Positions 1 to 7,270 are shown, counted from the first letter of the stretch. The stretch is DNA of 19,755 nucleotides from an uncultured Prevotellaceae bacterium (GCA_902775075.1 CACYKX010000029.1:1-19755); one strand, 5' to 3'. Made by a program: numbers and translations. Notes: generated from the letters alone by a model not told the origin.

Positions 1-1
1 A

Positions 2-463
2 TCCCGCACGGCATCGATGCTTGCCGACAAAGGCATCGTTCTTGTCAATAGTGCTGGTAATGAAGGTATGGGAACATGGAAAAAAATAAATTTTCCTGCT
101 GATGCCGATAATATCCTCACCGTAGGTGCTATAAACGACAAAGGCGTGAATGCCCCTTTCAGTTCCATTGGCCCTACAGCCGACGGAAGAATAAAACCGG
201 ACGTCATGGCTTATGGAAGTCCGGTATCTGTGATTTCCGGTAGGGGCACGATCATCAATGATATAGGAACTTCATTCTCAGCACCTTTGGTTGCGGGAAT
301 GGTGGCTTGCCTCTGGGAAGCCTTGCCTGATTTTACGGCCAAACAGATTATCGAATTAGTGAAAGAATCTTCTAATCGTTATTCCAATCCAAACAATATC
401 TATGGATATGGGGTTCCTGATTTTTGGAAGGCTTATCAGAAAGGACAAAAGCTGACGAAGTGA
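2..463 (+). CDS. Subtilisin-like S8 family serine protease, C-terminal part (5' end outside window)
   Basis: The open frame runs in from the window edge, so the N-terminus and the catalytic Asp and His are not visible. What remains is the C-terminal part of a subtilase domain: the SAGNEG motif carries the oxyanion-hole Asn, and GTSFSAPLVAG carries the nucleophile Ser. Further typical subtilase segments are VGAINDKG, FSSIGPTADGRIKPDV and the closing helix after the Ser (LPDFTAKQIIELVKESS). The protein ends YGVPDFWKAYQKGQ, with no added C-terminal sorting domain, so the peptidase domain is the end of the protein. Members in Bacteroidota are usually exported; the signal peptide would lie upstream and cannot be checked. 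Its stop codon overlaps the likely start of xseA, so the two are probably co-transcribed, although no functional link is known to me. Family assignment is firm; substrate is unknown. Confidence 0.93.
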   Translation, partial: SRTASMLADKGIVLVNSAGNEGMGTWKKINFPADADNILTVGAINDKGVNAPFSSIGPTADGRIKPDVMAYGSPVSVISGRGTIINDIGTSFSAPLVAGMVACLWEALPDFTAKQIIELVKESSNRYSNPNNIYGYGVPDFWKAYQKGQKLTK

Positions 464-1698
464 ACGAACCTCTTACATTATACGAATTGAATATTCAGAT
501 TCGCGACATCATCGAAGAAACGATGTCGGAATCATATTGGGTACAGGCAGAGTTGTCGGATGTCAGAGAGAATAACGGCCATTGCTATATGGAACTTATT
601 CAGAAAGACGAACATTCCAACACTCCGATAGCCAAGGCCCGAGCTTCTTGTTGGCGTAATACGTGGATGCTTATCCGTCCCTACTTTGAACGTGTGACCG
701 GACAACCCATGCATTCAGGTATGAAAGTTCTTTTGCAGGTTCATGCCCAGTTTCATGAGAACTATGGATTTTCATGGATTATCGAAGATATTAATCCCGA
801 GTTTACGATTGGCGACATGGCTCGTAAGCGTATGGAGATTATCCGTCAGTTGAAAGAAGAAGGTGTATATGACTTACAAAAAGAACTCAAAATACCAATG
901 TTCGCACAACATATAGCTGTGGTTTCTAGTGAAACAGCGGCAGGATATGGCGATTTTTGCGACCAATTGGCAAGCAATGATTTCGGTTTTCATTTTGAAA
1001 CTCATCTGTATCCGGCAATCATGCAAGGTGAGGGGGTGGAGAAGAGTGTCATATCAGCCTTGAACCAAATCAATGAGGATATAGAACAAGGTGTGCCCAT
1101 AGATGTTGTTGTAATTATCCGAGGTGGAGGCGCCACAAGTGACCTATCAGGTTTTGATACCTTGGAACTTGCGGAGAATGTGGCAAACTTCCCGATACCG
1201 ATTATTACCGGTATCGGACATGAACGCGATGAGAGTGTACTTGATATGGTATCCCATACGCGTGTGAAAACGCCTACGGCTGCAGCTGCCTTACTCATAG
1301 AAAACTTGATGGAAGTCTGGCAGACTGTACAGAGCTTGGAAGATCGCATAACGAGTGTTGTCTCAGAGCATATCAAGCGTGAGCGTCAACAGCTGGAGCA
1401 TTTCTCCAAGACGATTCCGTTGCAGTTTGCGATGCTTCAGCAGAAAAACCAATTTCAACTGGATGCGATTACGAATAATCTTCGGCCTCTTCTTAACCGC
1501 TATATGATGCAAGAAATTCATCAACTGGAGATGCTAGACCAGCGTATAAAGGCTCTCGATCCACAAGTTTTGTTGTTGCGCGGATATAGTATAACCCTTC
1601 ATGACGGAAAAGCCGTGCGTGATGTAAAGGAACTGAAATCTGGAGACGAGATAGAAACCCGAGTAGCTTATGGTATTATAAAATCAACTGTAAAATAG
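460..1698 (+). CDS. xseA: Exodeoxyribonuclease VII large subunit
   Basis: Large subunit of exonuclease VII, which degrades single-stranded DNA from both ends and acts in mismatch repair and DNA damage processing, in the cytoplasm with XseB. An N-terminal OB-fold domain (LTLYELNIQIRDIIE, then YWVQAELSDVREN and GHCYMELIQKD) is followed by the catalytic exonuclease domain, with IAVVSSETAAGYGDF, VVIIRGGGATSDLSGFD, ITGIGHERDESVLDMVSHTRVKTPTAAA, a helical region, and the C-terminal RGYSITLHDGKAVRDVKELKSGDEI strand segment. At about 412 aa it has the usual family length. I chose GTG at 460 because it gives a 4-bp GTGA overlap with the upstream stop and places the conserved LTLYELN segment near the N-terminus; an in-frame TTG at 424 is an alternative that adds 12 residues from inside the protease gene. 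xseB follows after 6 bp, so the pair is one transcript. Confidence 0.95.
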   Translation: MNEPLTLYELNIQIRDIIEETMSESYWVQAELSDVRENNGHCYMELIQKDEHSNTPIAKARASCWRNTWMLIRPYFERVTGQPMHSGMKVLLQVHAQFHENYGFSWIIEDINPEFTIGDMARKRMEIIRQLKEEGVYDLQKELKIPMFAQHIAVVSSETAAGYGDFCDQLASNDFGFHFETHLYPAIMQGEGVEKSVISALNQINEDIEQGVPIDVVVIIRGGGATSDLSGFDTLELAENVANFPIPIITGIGHERDESVLDMVSHTRVKTPTAAAALLIENLMEVWQTVQSLEDRITSVVSEHIKRERQQLEHFSKTIPLQFAMLQQKNQFQLDAITNNLRPLLNRYMMQEIHQLEMLDQRIKALDPQVLLLRGYSITLHDGKAVRDVKELKSGDEIETRVAYGIIKSTVK

Positions 1699-1704
1699 AA
1701 GGAT

Positions 1705-1899
1705 ATGGATAAAGACTTGAAATATGAAGATGCAATCCGTGAACTTCAATCATTAACATCGAGATTGGAACAAGGAGATATGGATGTGGATTCTTTGGGA
1801 GAGCAACTGAAGCGAGCGAAGTTTCTCATACAATATTGCAAAGATAAGCTGACAAAGACGGATGAAGAAATCAAAAAGATACTAGAAACGTCAAAATGA
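1705..1899 (+). CDS. xseB: Exodeoxyribonuclease VII small subunit
   Basis: A 64-residue all-helical protein with the XseB pattern: KYEDAIRELQSLTSRLEQGDMDVDSLGEQLKRA forms the first helix, the turn (GDMDVDSL) and the start of the second helix. The family has a two-helix fold that binds several copies to one XseA to form active exonuclease VII. Length is typical. It starts 6 bp after the xseA stop codon and is therefore almost surely translated from the same mRNA, which fits the need for a small subunit in excess. Confidence 0.93.
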   Translation: MDKDLKYEDAIRELQSLTSRLEQGDMDVDSLGEQLKRAKFLIQYCKDKLTKTDEEIKKILETSK

Positions 1900-1954
1900 T
1901 AACGCTTTTTATAAATAACTATTAAAAAGGTTTCAGTATATCAGAAAAACTTTG

Positions 1955-1962
1955 TAAATTTG
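1955..1962 (+). promoter_or_regulatory. Bacteroidota-type -7 promoter element of ilvE
   Basis: TAAATTTG matches the TAnnTTTG -7 consensus of the Bacteroidota housekeeping sigma factor and lies 33 bp before the ilvE start. No clean TTG -33 element sits at the usual 17-23 bp spacing; the nearest candidate is TTTCAG at 1931-1936. The site separates ilvE from the xse operon. Confidence 0.55.
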
Positions 1963-1995
1963 CATCAATAACAAGAACTTTTAAATATTTGTGTT

Positions 1996-3012
1996 ATGAA
2001 AGATTTAGATTGGGCTAATTTGTCTTTCGGCTATCGTCAGACTGATTACAATGTCCGCTGCTACTATCGTGACGGCAAATGGGGTGAAGTTGAGGTTTGC
2101 TCCGATGAGTATTTGAAATTGCACATGGCAGCAACTTGTCTGCATTACGGACAGGAAGCTTTCGAGGGTTTAAAAGCATATCGTTGCCCAGATGGTAAGG
2201 TACGCATATTCCGTGTTGAGGAGAATGCTGCTCGTTTGCAGAGTACTTGTCGAGGAATAGTAATGCCTGAAGTTCCAACAGAACTTTTTGTTGAAATGGT
2301 AAAAAAAGTGGTTCGCCTGAATCAGGAGTATATTCCTACTTATGAGAGTGGTGCCACACTTTATATTCGTCCTTTATTGATTGGTACAAGTGCTCAGGTT
2401 GGTGTTCATCCTTCTAAAGAGTACTGCTTCTTGATTTTCGTTACTCCTGTTGGTCCATACTTCAAGGGTGGTTTTGCATGCAACAAGTATGCTATCGTTC
2501 GTGATTGGGACCGTTCTGCTCCTTTAGGTACCGGTATCTATAAGGTAGGTGGTAACTATGCGGCTTCTCTTCAGGCTCATACTTTTGCAGCCAACAAGGG
2601 TTATAGTTCAGAGTTCTATCTCGACTCTAAGGAAAAGAAATATGTAGACGAATGTGGTGCTGCCAATTTCTTTGGTATCAAGGATAATACCTATGTTACT
2701 CCTAAGAGTACATCAATACTTCCTTCTATTACCAATAAGAGTTTGATGCAGATTGCGGAAGATTTAGGATTGAAGGTGGAGCGTCGTCCTATTCCGGAGG
2801 AAGAACTTGCTACCTTTGAGGAGGCCGGAGCTTGTGGTACCGCTGCCGTTATCTCTCCAATTTCACAGTTGGATGATCTTGATACGGGTGTTTCTTACAA
2901 GTATGGTGAGAAACCGGGTCCTTGGTCTACCAAACTCTATGAGACTCTTCGTGGTATTCAGTATGGTACTGTGGAGGATAAGCATGGATGGACAACTGTT
3001 GTTATCGAATAA
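1996..3012 (+). CDS. ilvE: Branched-chain amino acid aminotransferase
   Basis: PLP enzyme of fold type IV that interconverts Leu, Ile and Val with their 2-keto acids using glutamate/2-oxoglutarate, the last step of branched-chain amino acid synthesis, in the cytoplasm. Visible motifs: HYGQEAFEGLKAYR (about 50-63), YIRPLLIGTSAQVGV (123-137), the PLP Schiff-base lysine in YKVGGNYAAS (K183 by my count), YVDECGAANFF, and the phosphate-binding loop TPKSTSILPSITNKSL with GACGTAAVISPI near the C-terminus. At 338 aa it resembles the longer group of bacterial and eukaryotic BCATs rather than the roughly 310-aa E. coli type. It has its own promoter and is followed by a hairpin terminator, so it is probably monocistronic. 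Its codon use is smooth and T-rich at third positions, as in a well-expressed gene. Confidence 0.96.
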   Translation: MKDLDWANLSFGYRQTDYNVRCYYRDGKWGEVEVCSDEYLKLHMAATCLHYGQEAFEGLKAYRCPDGKVRIFRVEENAARLQSTCRGIVMPEVPTELFVEMVKKVVRLNQEYIPTYESGATLYIRPLLIGTSAQVGVHPSKEYCFLIFVTPVGPYFKGGFACNKYAIVRDWDRSAPLGTGIYKVGGNYAASLQAHTFAANKGYSSEFYLDSKEKKYVDECGAANFFGIKDNTYVTPKSTSILPSITNKSLMQIAEDLGLKVERRPIPEEELATFEEAGACGTAAVISPISQLDDLDTGVSYKYGEKPGPWSTKLYETLRGIQYGTVEDKHGWTTVVIE

Positions 3013-3038
3013 TATTTTAAATTTAGTAATAATCTTTT

Positions 3039-3085
3039 AAGGAAAGGAGGGGATGTTTAAACCTTCATCTCCTTCTTCCTTTTTA
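3039..3085 (+). terminator. Rho-independent terminator of ilvE
   Basis: A purine-rich arm at 3039-3055 pairs with a pyrimidine-rich arm at 3066-3082 (about 17 pairs, three G.U and one mismatch) around a 10-nt loop, followed by a T-run. The arm contains AAGGAGGGGATG, which imitates a ribosome binding site plus start codon; see the DUF975 gene. Confidence 0.8.
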
Positions 3086-3103
3086 ATTAATCACAATCAT
3101 TTT

Positions 3104-3739
3104 ATGGATACTATTGGAAATTACAAAAATCGTGCTCTTGCATCTTTAGACTCTAATTGGGGTAAGGCCGTGTGTTGTACTCTTGTTTACATGGTTTTAT
3201 CTTATGTTGCCCAGCAGATGTTTCTCAGCTTTTATGATGTGAGTACACATGAATACACTTTTTCTGTTTTTGTACCGTTAGGTGGAGTCTTTGCTTTGCT
3301 GTTGTTCCCAATGAACTGGAGTTTTCAAACTTTGTTCTTAGACATTGTTCGTGGACAGAAAGCAAGTGTTGAGAATTTGTTTGATGGTTATAAGGATGGT
3401 AAATTTGCTAAGACCTTCTGTTTGGGTTTATTGGTTTCAATTTTCGTTTTCCTTTGGACCTTGTTGCTGATCGTTCCCGGAATCATTAAGTCTTATTCAT
3501 ATAGCATGTCTCCTTATATATTAAAGGAAAATCCAGATATGGATGCCTTGGAGGCTATCAATGAAAGTATGCGTTTGATGGATGGTCATAAGATGGAGTT
3601 GTTCCTTCTCGATTTGAGTATGATCGGTTGGGCTATCTTGTGCTGCCTTACCTGTGGTATCGGTACTTTGTTCCTGACTCCTTATGTCTATTCATGCCAC
3701 GCTCATTTCTATGAGGATCTCAAGAAAGAGAATATGTAA
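3104..3739 (+). CDS. DUF975 family integral membrane protein
   Basis: A 211-residue polytopic membrane protein of the DUF975 family. Recognisable family segments are the N-terminal ALASLDSNWGKAV, a central FDGYKDGKFAKTF, IVPGIIKSYSYSMSPYILKE, NPDMDALEAINESMRLMDGHK, LFLLDLSMIGWAIL and GIGTLFLTPYV. Hydrophobic stretches suggest four to five membrane segments (about 21-39, 52-72, 103-124 and two within 160-195). I start it at ATG 3104; an in-frame ATG at 3053 lies inside the ilvE terminator hairpin and adds 17 residues unlike the family N-terminus (FKPSSPSSFLIN). The function of the family is not established. The gene sits alone between two terminators, so it depends on its own weak promoter or on read-through from ilvE; I see no clear TAnnTTTG before it. 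Confidence 0.85.
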   Translation: MDTIGNYKNRALASLDSNWGKAVCCTLVYMVLSYVAQQMFLSFYDVSTHEYTFSVFVPLGGVFALLLFPMNWSFQTLFLDIVRGQKASVENLFDGYKDGKFAKTFCLGLLVSIFVFLWTLLLIVPGIIKSYSYSMSPYILKENPDMDALEAINESMRLMDGHKMELFLLDLSMIGWAILCCLTCGIGTLFLTPYVYSCHAHFYEDLKKENM

Positions 3740-3766
3740 TACGTAGTATTTCGTAAACAATATAGT

Positions 3767-3809
3767 AAAAACGGAAGGTTTACTTTTAGTGTAGACCTTC
3801 CGTTTTTTT
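3767..3809 (+). terminator. Strong rho-independent terminator after the DUF975 gene
   Basis: AAAAACGGAAGGTTTAC at 3767-3783 pairs with GTAGACCTTCCGTTTTT at 3791-3807 almost perfectly (one G.U) around a 7-nt loop, and ends in a run of seven T. It is the strongest terminator of the left half and is placed right after the stop codon at 3739. Confidence 0.92.
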
Positions 3810-4008
3810 ATGATATTTTCACTTAACGAATCTTTCATTCTTTAATTCTCAACCGATAAAGGATGCCCATAATTAGCGAATTTAGATTCAAAGATGGAAT
3901 GATTAGGAATATTGAAATTACGGGCAAAATGTAATCGCTTGATTATCAATTGGTTATAATTTTGCTCATAGTTTCGTCATCAAAATATACTGGGAAAATC
4001 GACTCATT

Positions 4009-4086
4009 CAGTTAACTGCAGAGGGCTATACACATACTCGCATCACTTTACGAAGTTAACTTCGTAAGCTGATGAAGTTAACTTCG
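4009..4086. repeat. GTTAAC-centred palindromes phased at 22 bp
   Basis: Three palindromes share the core GTTAAC: a 10-bp one at 4009-4018, a perfect 20-bp one at 4048-4067 (TTACGAAGTTAACTTCGTAA) and a 12-bp one at 4074-4085 (GAAGTTAACTTC). Their centres are 44 and then 22 bp apart, so they sit on one 22-bp register with one position lacking a core. A fourth core, in CTGTTAACAG at 4184-4193, is slightly off the register. Confidence 0.85.
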
Positions 4087-4167
4087 TTTGAAAAGTCAAT
4101 TTGTAGAGAGGGAACTTTTTGTATTTTGGAGGCTTAAGCGACTCCGGAATTTTCTAGAAGAAACAAA

Positions 4168-4196
4168 GAACTGTACACGATTTCTGTTAACAGTTC
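4168..4196. repeat. Small inverted repeat containing a fourth GTTAAC core
   Basis: GAACTGT at 4168-4174 and ACAGTTC at 4190-4196 are exact inverted copies with a 15-nt spacer; the right arm overlaps the 10-bp palindrome CTGTTAACAG. No T-run follows, so a terminator role is unlikely. Confidence 0.6.
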
Positions 4197-4226
4197 CCGG
4201 AGAAAGTTTAAATATTATAAAATGTT

Positions 4227-4281
4227 CCTTCTGGATGCCTTCTGGATGCCTTCTGGATGCCTTCGGGATTCGTTCGGGATC
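4227..4281. repeat. Five-unit 11-bp tandem repeat
   Basis: CCTTCTGGATG occurs three times without change (4227-4237, 4238-4248, 4249-4259), followed by two diverged units CCTTCGGGATT (4260-4270) and CGTTCGGGATC (4271-4281). The 11-bp unit is not a multiple of three, so it does not look like a coding repeat. Confidence 0.92.
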
Positions 4282-4322
4282 TTGCGCTTGCCAACGCCAC
4301 CTAAAGAAGTCGAATTTACAAA

Positions 4323-5120
4323 TTATAAGATTCTTCCATGAAGGCTAAATTTAAGAACCGGATATATCGTCAACTTGTTCAGAATCTTGGAAAAATCGTC
4401 ATCAGCTTTCTGCTTGTCCTTTTCTTTCAACTCCTGATCGGTTCCATGTTCATCTTTATAGTACAACTTAGGAGTACCGTGGAATTGAGCACCCAACTCT
4501 ACTCGGAAGGCCAGTCTACTCTTCGGTACGAGTCGGCCTACTCCTAATCCTACATACGGACGAAATCCACTCACCTTGGCATAACCGTCTACATCTCCGT
4601 TTTTGCTGATTGGAAGCACATATTTTTCGAGGTCGAGGTTGATTTCTACATCTTCAAATCTCTTACCATAGTCCAGCCACTCATGATGGTAGTGCTTGAT
4701 ATCCTCGCTATGTCCCTTCAGTTTAATGAGTTTGGCACCACCAAAGGAGAAACCTGCTGCGATAAAGAAGGAACTATTGTTAAAAGGATAATAATCAAGT
4801 CTGACGTGTCCTATAGTACGACCGATGTTGCCTTCTACTTCTACTTCCTTGACATTAAACGGGGTACCGTTCGGATAGGTCAGGTTACCTATGGATTTAT
4901 CAATTTTCACGTTTCCTTTAATTTTGAAGGCAGGCATTTGGTCGAACCCTACGCTAATATCAAAATGGTTGCCGATAGGGGCTGCGATATTCGCTCCCCA
5001 TCCTTCAGTACCTGCACCCAGACCTATACCAAAGGTATTAAAATATCCCAACGACTTTTGGGCTGACGCGCCCACGAATGGCAATAAAGTTATTGCCAAC
5101 AACATCATAACCTTTTTCAT
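4323..5120 (-). CDS. Exported outer-membrane beta-barrel protein of unknown function
   Basis: A 265-residue protein with a clear signal peptide (MKKVMMLLAITLLPFVGASA, cleavage probably before QKS). The mature part alternates polar and hydrophobic residues with many Gly and aromatics, as in a small outer-membrane barrel: FGIGLGAGTEGWGANIAAP, HFDISVGFDQ, GHVRLDYYPFN, SFFIAAGFSFGG, FRPYVGLGVG, AFRVELGAQFHG and the last strand YPVLKFSLHGRIL. Charged segments (for example KEKDKQKADDDFSK) would be loops. The final residue is Leu rather than the Phe or Tyr common at the end of barrel proteins. It belongs to a type often annotated only as 'outer membrane beta-barrel protein' in Prevotella; I cannot name a substrate. 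It has its own promoter, and no clear terminator follows it. Confidence 0.8.
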   Translation of the reverse strand: MKKVMMLLAITLLPFVGASAQKSLGYFNTFGIGLGAGTEGWGANIAAPIGNHFDISVGFDQMPAFKIKGNVKIDKSIGNLTYPNGTPFNVKEVEVEGNIGRTIGHVRLDYYPFNNSSFFIAAGFSFGGAKLIKLKGHSEDIKHYHHEWLDYGKRFEDVEINLDLEKYVLPISKNGDVDGYAKVSGFRPYVGLGVGRLVPKSRLAFRVELGAQFHGTPKLYYKDEHGTDQELKEKDKQKADDDFSKILNKLTIYPVLKFSLHGRIL

Positions 5121-5163
5121 CGTAATTACAGTTTTTAGTTAATAGAAGATCATTTATTTTTGG

Positions 5164-5191
5164 CAAAAATAAACATTAAACTGATACCAAA
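5164..5191 (-). promoter_or_regulatory. Promoter of the outer-membrane barrel gene
   Basis: On the minus strand, TATTTTTG (5171 to 5164) matches the TAnnTTTG -7 element, and TTTG (5191 to 5188) lies upstream with 16 bp between them. Transcription would start about 37 nt before the ATG at 5120. Confidence 0.65.
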
Positions 5192-5216
5192 CAAGTGTAT
5201 CTTTGTTTTTCTGCTA

Positions 5217-5252
5217 TTAAAAACTCTCATACACCAAACCGTATATGAGAGT
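5217..5252 (-). terminator. Rho-independent terminator of the two-domain lipoprotein gene
   Basis: On the minus strand, a 9-bp perfect stem (ACTCTCATA with TATGAGAGT; plus positions 5223-5231 and 5244-5252) with a 12-nt loop is followed by TTTTTAATA. It lies 26 bp beyond the stop codon of the lipoprotein gene. Confidence 0.85.
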
Positions 5253-5278
5253 CCTTGTTTATTTTAGCAAATCATGAA

Positions 5279-6187
5279 TTATGAATTCCCGGTTTTCTCC
5301 TTTAACTGATTATTGAAAAGTGTAATAATAGCTTCAACACTATTAATACGTTTCATGTATTGAATCTCTGTTTCGTTGTTATTTTTATGGATTTTAATTT
5401 TAAGAACATCGCCAGACAATTGCAAAATATCAGCCTTGGTTTTTTGTGTGCCATTATCAGCTATTGTAATTGTACCATTGTTTAATGTCCATGTTCCTCT
5501 CTGAACGTGATTTTCTGTTTGCCAATTGTTACGAGCATAAGCACAATATTCTCCGTATGTACAAGTCTTATCGGATGCTTTAAATTCACCGACGTTAGCC
5601 GACAATTTTTCATCTGTATTCTCTAAACTATACCATACACCTTCAAGTTGAGCTTCGGTAATAGTAGGGTCTGGGGTTTCACTACCACCATTTCCTGTTT
5701 TCTCCTTTAACTTTGTATTAAAGACATTTAGGGCCTCTCCGGTACTATTAATGCGTTTCATCTCAATGATGTCAGTCGTTCCGTCATCAAAATGACGTTT
5801 AATCTTCAAAGTAGTTGAAGATAACTTCAAGATATCTCCCTTCATAGTATGCTTACCATCCGGTGCATCAACGACAGCCGTAAATGTGCCATTGCTCAAT
5901 GCCCATGTCATCTTAAGGTCGTAGGTAGACGGAATCCAATTCTTACTTGCCTTAGCATCATTTTCAAGATATCTACCATTACCATTGGCCTGGATATTAA
6001 ATATAAAAACTTCAAGGTCATGGTTGCTCTCTGTAACGCCATACCACATTCCTAAAATCTGACTTTCTGTAACTGTAGGGTCACCTCCACCACCAGTATC
6101 ATCGTCATCACTACCACAAGCCACAAAGGCTACCGAACCAAATACCATGCAAAGCATAAGGGTAATTAATGAAAAAAACTTTTTCAT
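5279..6187 (-). CDS. Surface-type lipoprotein with two tandem lipocalin-like domains
   Basis: A 302-residue lipoprotein. The N-terminus MKKFFSLITLMLCMVFGSVAFVAC is a type II signal peptide; Cys24 would be acylated, and the following GSDDDD resembles the acidic stretch that directs Bacteroidota lipoproteins to the cell surface. Two copies of the same domain follow, about 35-165 and 176-302. Each begins with DPT(V/I)TE(S/A)QL.G.WY, passes through a Trp-containing strand pattern and ends with DIL.L, LKIK, MKRINS and LKEKTGN. Such domains are commonly called lipocalin-like and occur in Bacteroidota lipoproteins of unknown ligand. The copies are similar at DNA level near their ends, which points to an internal duplication. 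The gene has its own terminator; no clear consensus promoter is visible. The ligand is unknown. Confidence 0.85.
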   Translation of the reverse strand: MKKFFSLITLMLCMVFGSVAFVACGSDDDDTGGGGDPTVTESQILGMWYGVTESNHDLEVFIFNIQANGNGRYLENDAKASKNWIPSTYDLKMTWALSNGTFTAVVDAPDGKHTMKGDILKLSSTTLKIKRHFDDGTTDIIEMKRINSTGEALNVFNTKLKEKTGNGGSETPDPTITEAQLEGVWYSLENTDEKLSANVGEFKASDKTCTYGEYCAYARNNWQTENHVQRGTWTLNNGTITIADNGTQKTKADILQLSGDVLKIKIHKNNNETEIQYMKRINSVEAIITLFNNQLKEKTGNS

Positions 6188-6488
6188 AAGCCAAAAAATA
6201 GTTAATAGATGTTTATACGAATATATTAATTATTGCTATGTTGCCATAGTCTATAGTTCTTACTGCGTAAAGAATAAGCAATTTTGTTAATTTTATAGAT
6301 GTTTATGCGTTCTTATTTTTGTAACGGCAATTATAAAAAAAACTAAATAAGTTCCCCCAAAAAAGACGTTTTTTTATCTTTTTAACTAAAATATTGCTGG
6401 CTTGCGGTAAAAAATAAGGTTCGTCGATAAAATCAATGTATTTATCAGACGAACCTTATTTTGTAATATGCAGAATTAAAATGACGCT
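6188..6488. other. Intergenic region upstream of the lipoprotein gene
   Basis: About 300 AT-rich bases without an ORF. It holds the trmB terminator (6411-6463), an A-run/T-run inverted sequence around GACGT near 6356-6380, and two near-identical direct copies of TAGATGTTTATRCG (6206-6219 and 6296-6309). I found no exact TAnnTTTG element on the minus strand here, so the lipoprotein promoter cannot be placed. Confidence 0.6.
6411..6463 (-). terminator. Rho-independent terminator of the GH115-like/trmB unit
   Basis: A long inverted repeat: AAAATAAGGTTCGTC (6411-6425) pairs with GACGAACCTTATTTT (6448-6462), and an inner GATAAA/TTTATC pair extends the stem. Flanking A and T tracts on both sides would allow termination in both directions, but the only gene ending here is trmB on the minus strand. 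Confidence 0.88.
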
Positions 6489-7259
6489 TTATTTGTGCGT
6501 ATCGTTTCCGCTTCGTTTATCTCGATGATAGCTTCTGTAATCATCGAGTTCTATTTCTACTTCAGGTTCTTTCAGTTCCCCCTCTCGTGGAAGTTGAAAC
6601 TTCATATATTTAATGTTGAGGCCCCGTTCTATCCACATACTCTCATAATAGGTCTGGATAGATAGAATCTTGCGAGTTTCATCATCGATACCCTCAGTAT
6701 GATACAAGTCATTGGTAGAGAATACTACAGGCAACTTATTGACATCAACCATATATTTGGTGTATGTAAATAAGAAGTTAGAGTCCGTTTTCAGATGAAT
6801 GATGCCATGATCCTTTAAGAAATGGCGATATCGCTCCATGAAGAAAGTACTGGAAAGACGCTTATGCTCATTCTTCATCTGAGGATCACTGAAGGTAAGC
6901 CAAATCTCGCTCACCTCATCCAATCCGAAGAAACGGTCGATGATTTCTATATTAGTACGCAGAAAAGCGACATTCTTCAATCCGGCTTCGATCGCCTGCT
7001 TTGCTCCTGTCCACATGCGTGCACCCTTGATGTCAACACCGACAAAGTTCATGTCAGGGTATAGCTTAGCTAACTCTACAGTATATTCACCCTTACCGCA
7101 TCCCAATTCGAGGACGATAGGGTTGTCGTTCTTGAAGTATTGCTCGTTCCAATGACCTTTCATCGCAAAAGGTTCATTACTGATGACAGAGAATGGATAT
7201 TGAAAAACATTCTCGAAAGTTTCCATCTCGGCAAATTTGGCGAGTTTTCCTTTTCCCAT
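6489..7259 (-). CDS. trmB: tRNA (guanine-N7-)-methyltransferase
   Basis: SAM-dependent class I methyltransferase that forms m7G46 in the variable loop of tRNA. The SAM-binding motif I is [10 protein letters not shown] (about 50-59), followed by [12 protein letters not shown] with the acidic ribose-binding residue, and the family signature [12 protein letters not shown] (about 124-135), which corresponds to the catalytic DPWPKKRH-type motif in other Trm[11 protein letters not shown] and [17 protein letters not shown] are typical of the C-terminal half. At 256 aa it is slightly longer than E. coli TrmB because of a charged C-terminal tail. It begins 11 bp after the stop codon of the GH115-like gene and probably shares its promoter; the functional link is not obvious. 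Confidence 0.94.
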   Translation of the reverse strand: MGKGKLAKFAEMETFENVFQYPFSVISNEPFAMKGHWNEQYFKNDNPIVLELGCGKGEYTVELAKLYPDMNFVGVDIKGARMWTGAKQAIEAGLKNVAFLRTNIEIIDRFFGLDEVSEIWLTFSDPQMKNEHKRLSSTFFMERYRHFLKDHGIIHLKTDSNFLFTYTKYMVDVNKLPVVFSTNDLYHTEGIDDETRKILSIQTYYESMWIERGLNIKYMKFQLPREGELKEPEVEIELDDYRSYHRDKRSGNDTHK

Positions 7260-7270
7260 AATGTTAATAC

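Larger units (their letters stand above)
3811..4322. other. Long non-coding interval with palindromes and tandem repeats
   Basis: About 510 bp without a supported gene lie between two converging genes. The left half (3811-4000) is AT-rich and shows no ORF or signal I recognise. The right half holds four GTTAAC-centred palindromes (4009-4193) and five copies of an 11-bp repeat (4227-4281). A reading frame from a TTG at 4088 to 4348 exists, but it runs through the tandem repeat and into the end of the opposing gene, and its product resembles no family I know. The interval may be a repeat-rich spacer or the remains of a decayed gene. Confidence 0.7.

Noticed and set aside
2807..3040. 77-residue plus-strand frame overlapping ilvE
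   Set aside because: It lies almost fully within ilvE in another frame and resembles no family.
4009..4281. CRISPR array
   Set aside because: The repeats are too short (10-22 bp), there are no spacers of regular length, and no cas genes are in the window.
4088..4348. 86-residue frame beginning with TTG
   Set aside because: It starts inside the palindrome array, passes through the 11-bp tandem repeat and runs into the end of the opposing outer-membrane protein gene. Its product has no recognisable pattern, so it is probably not a gene.
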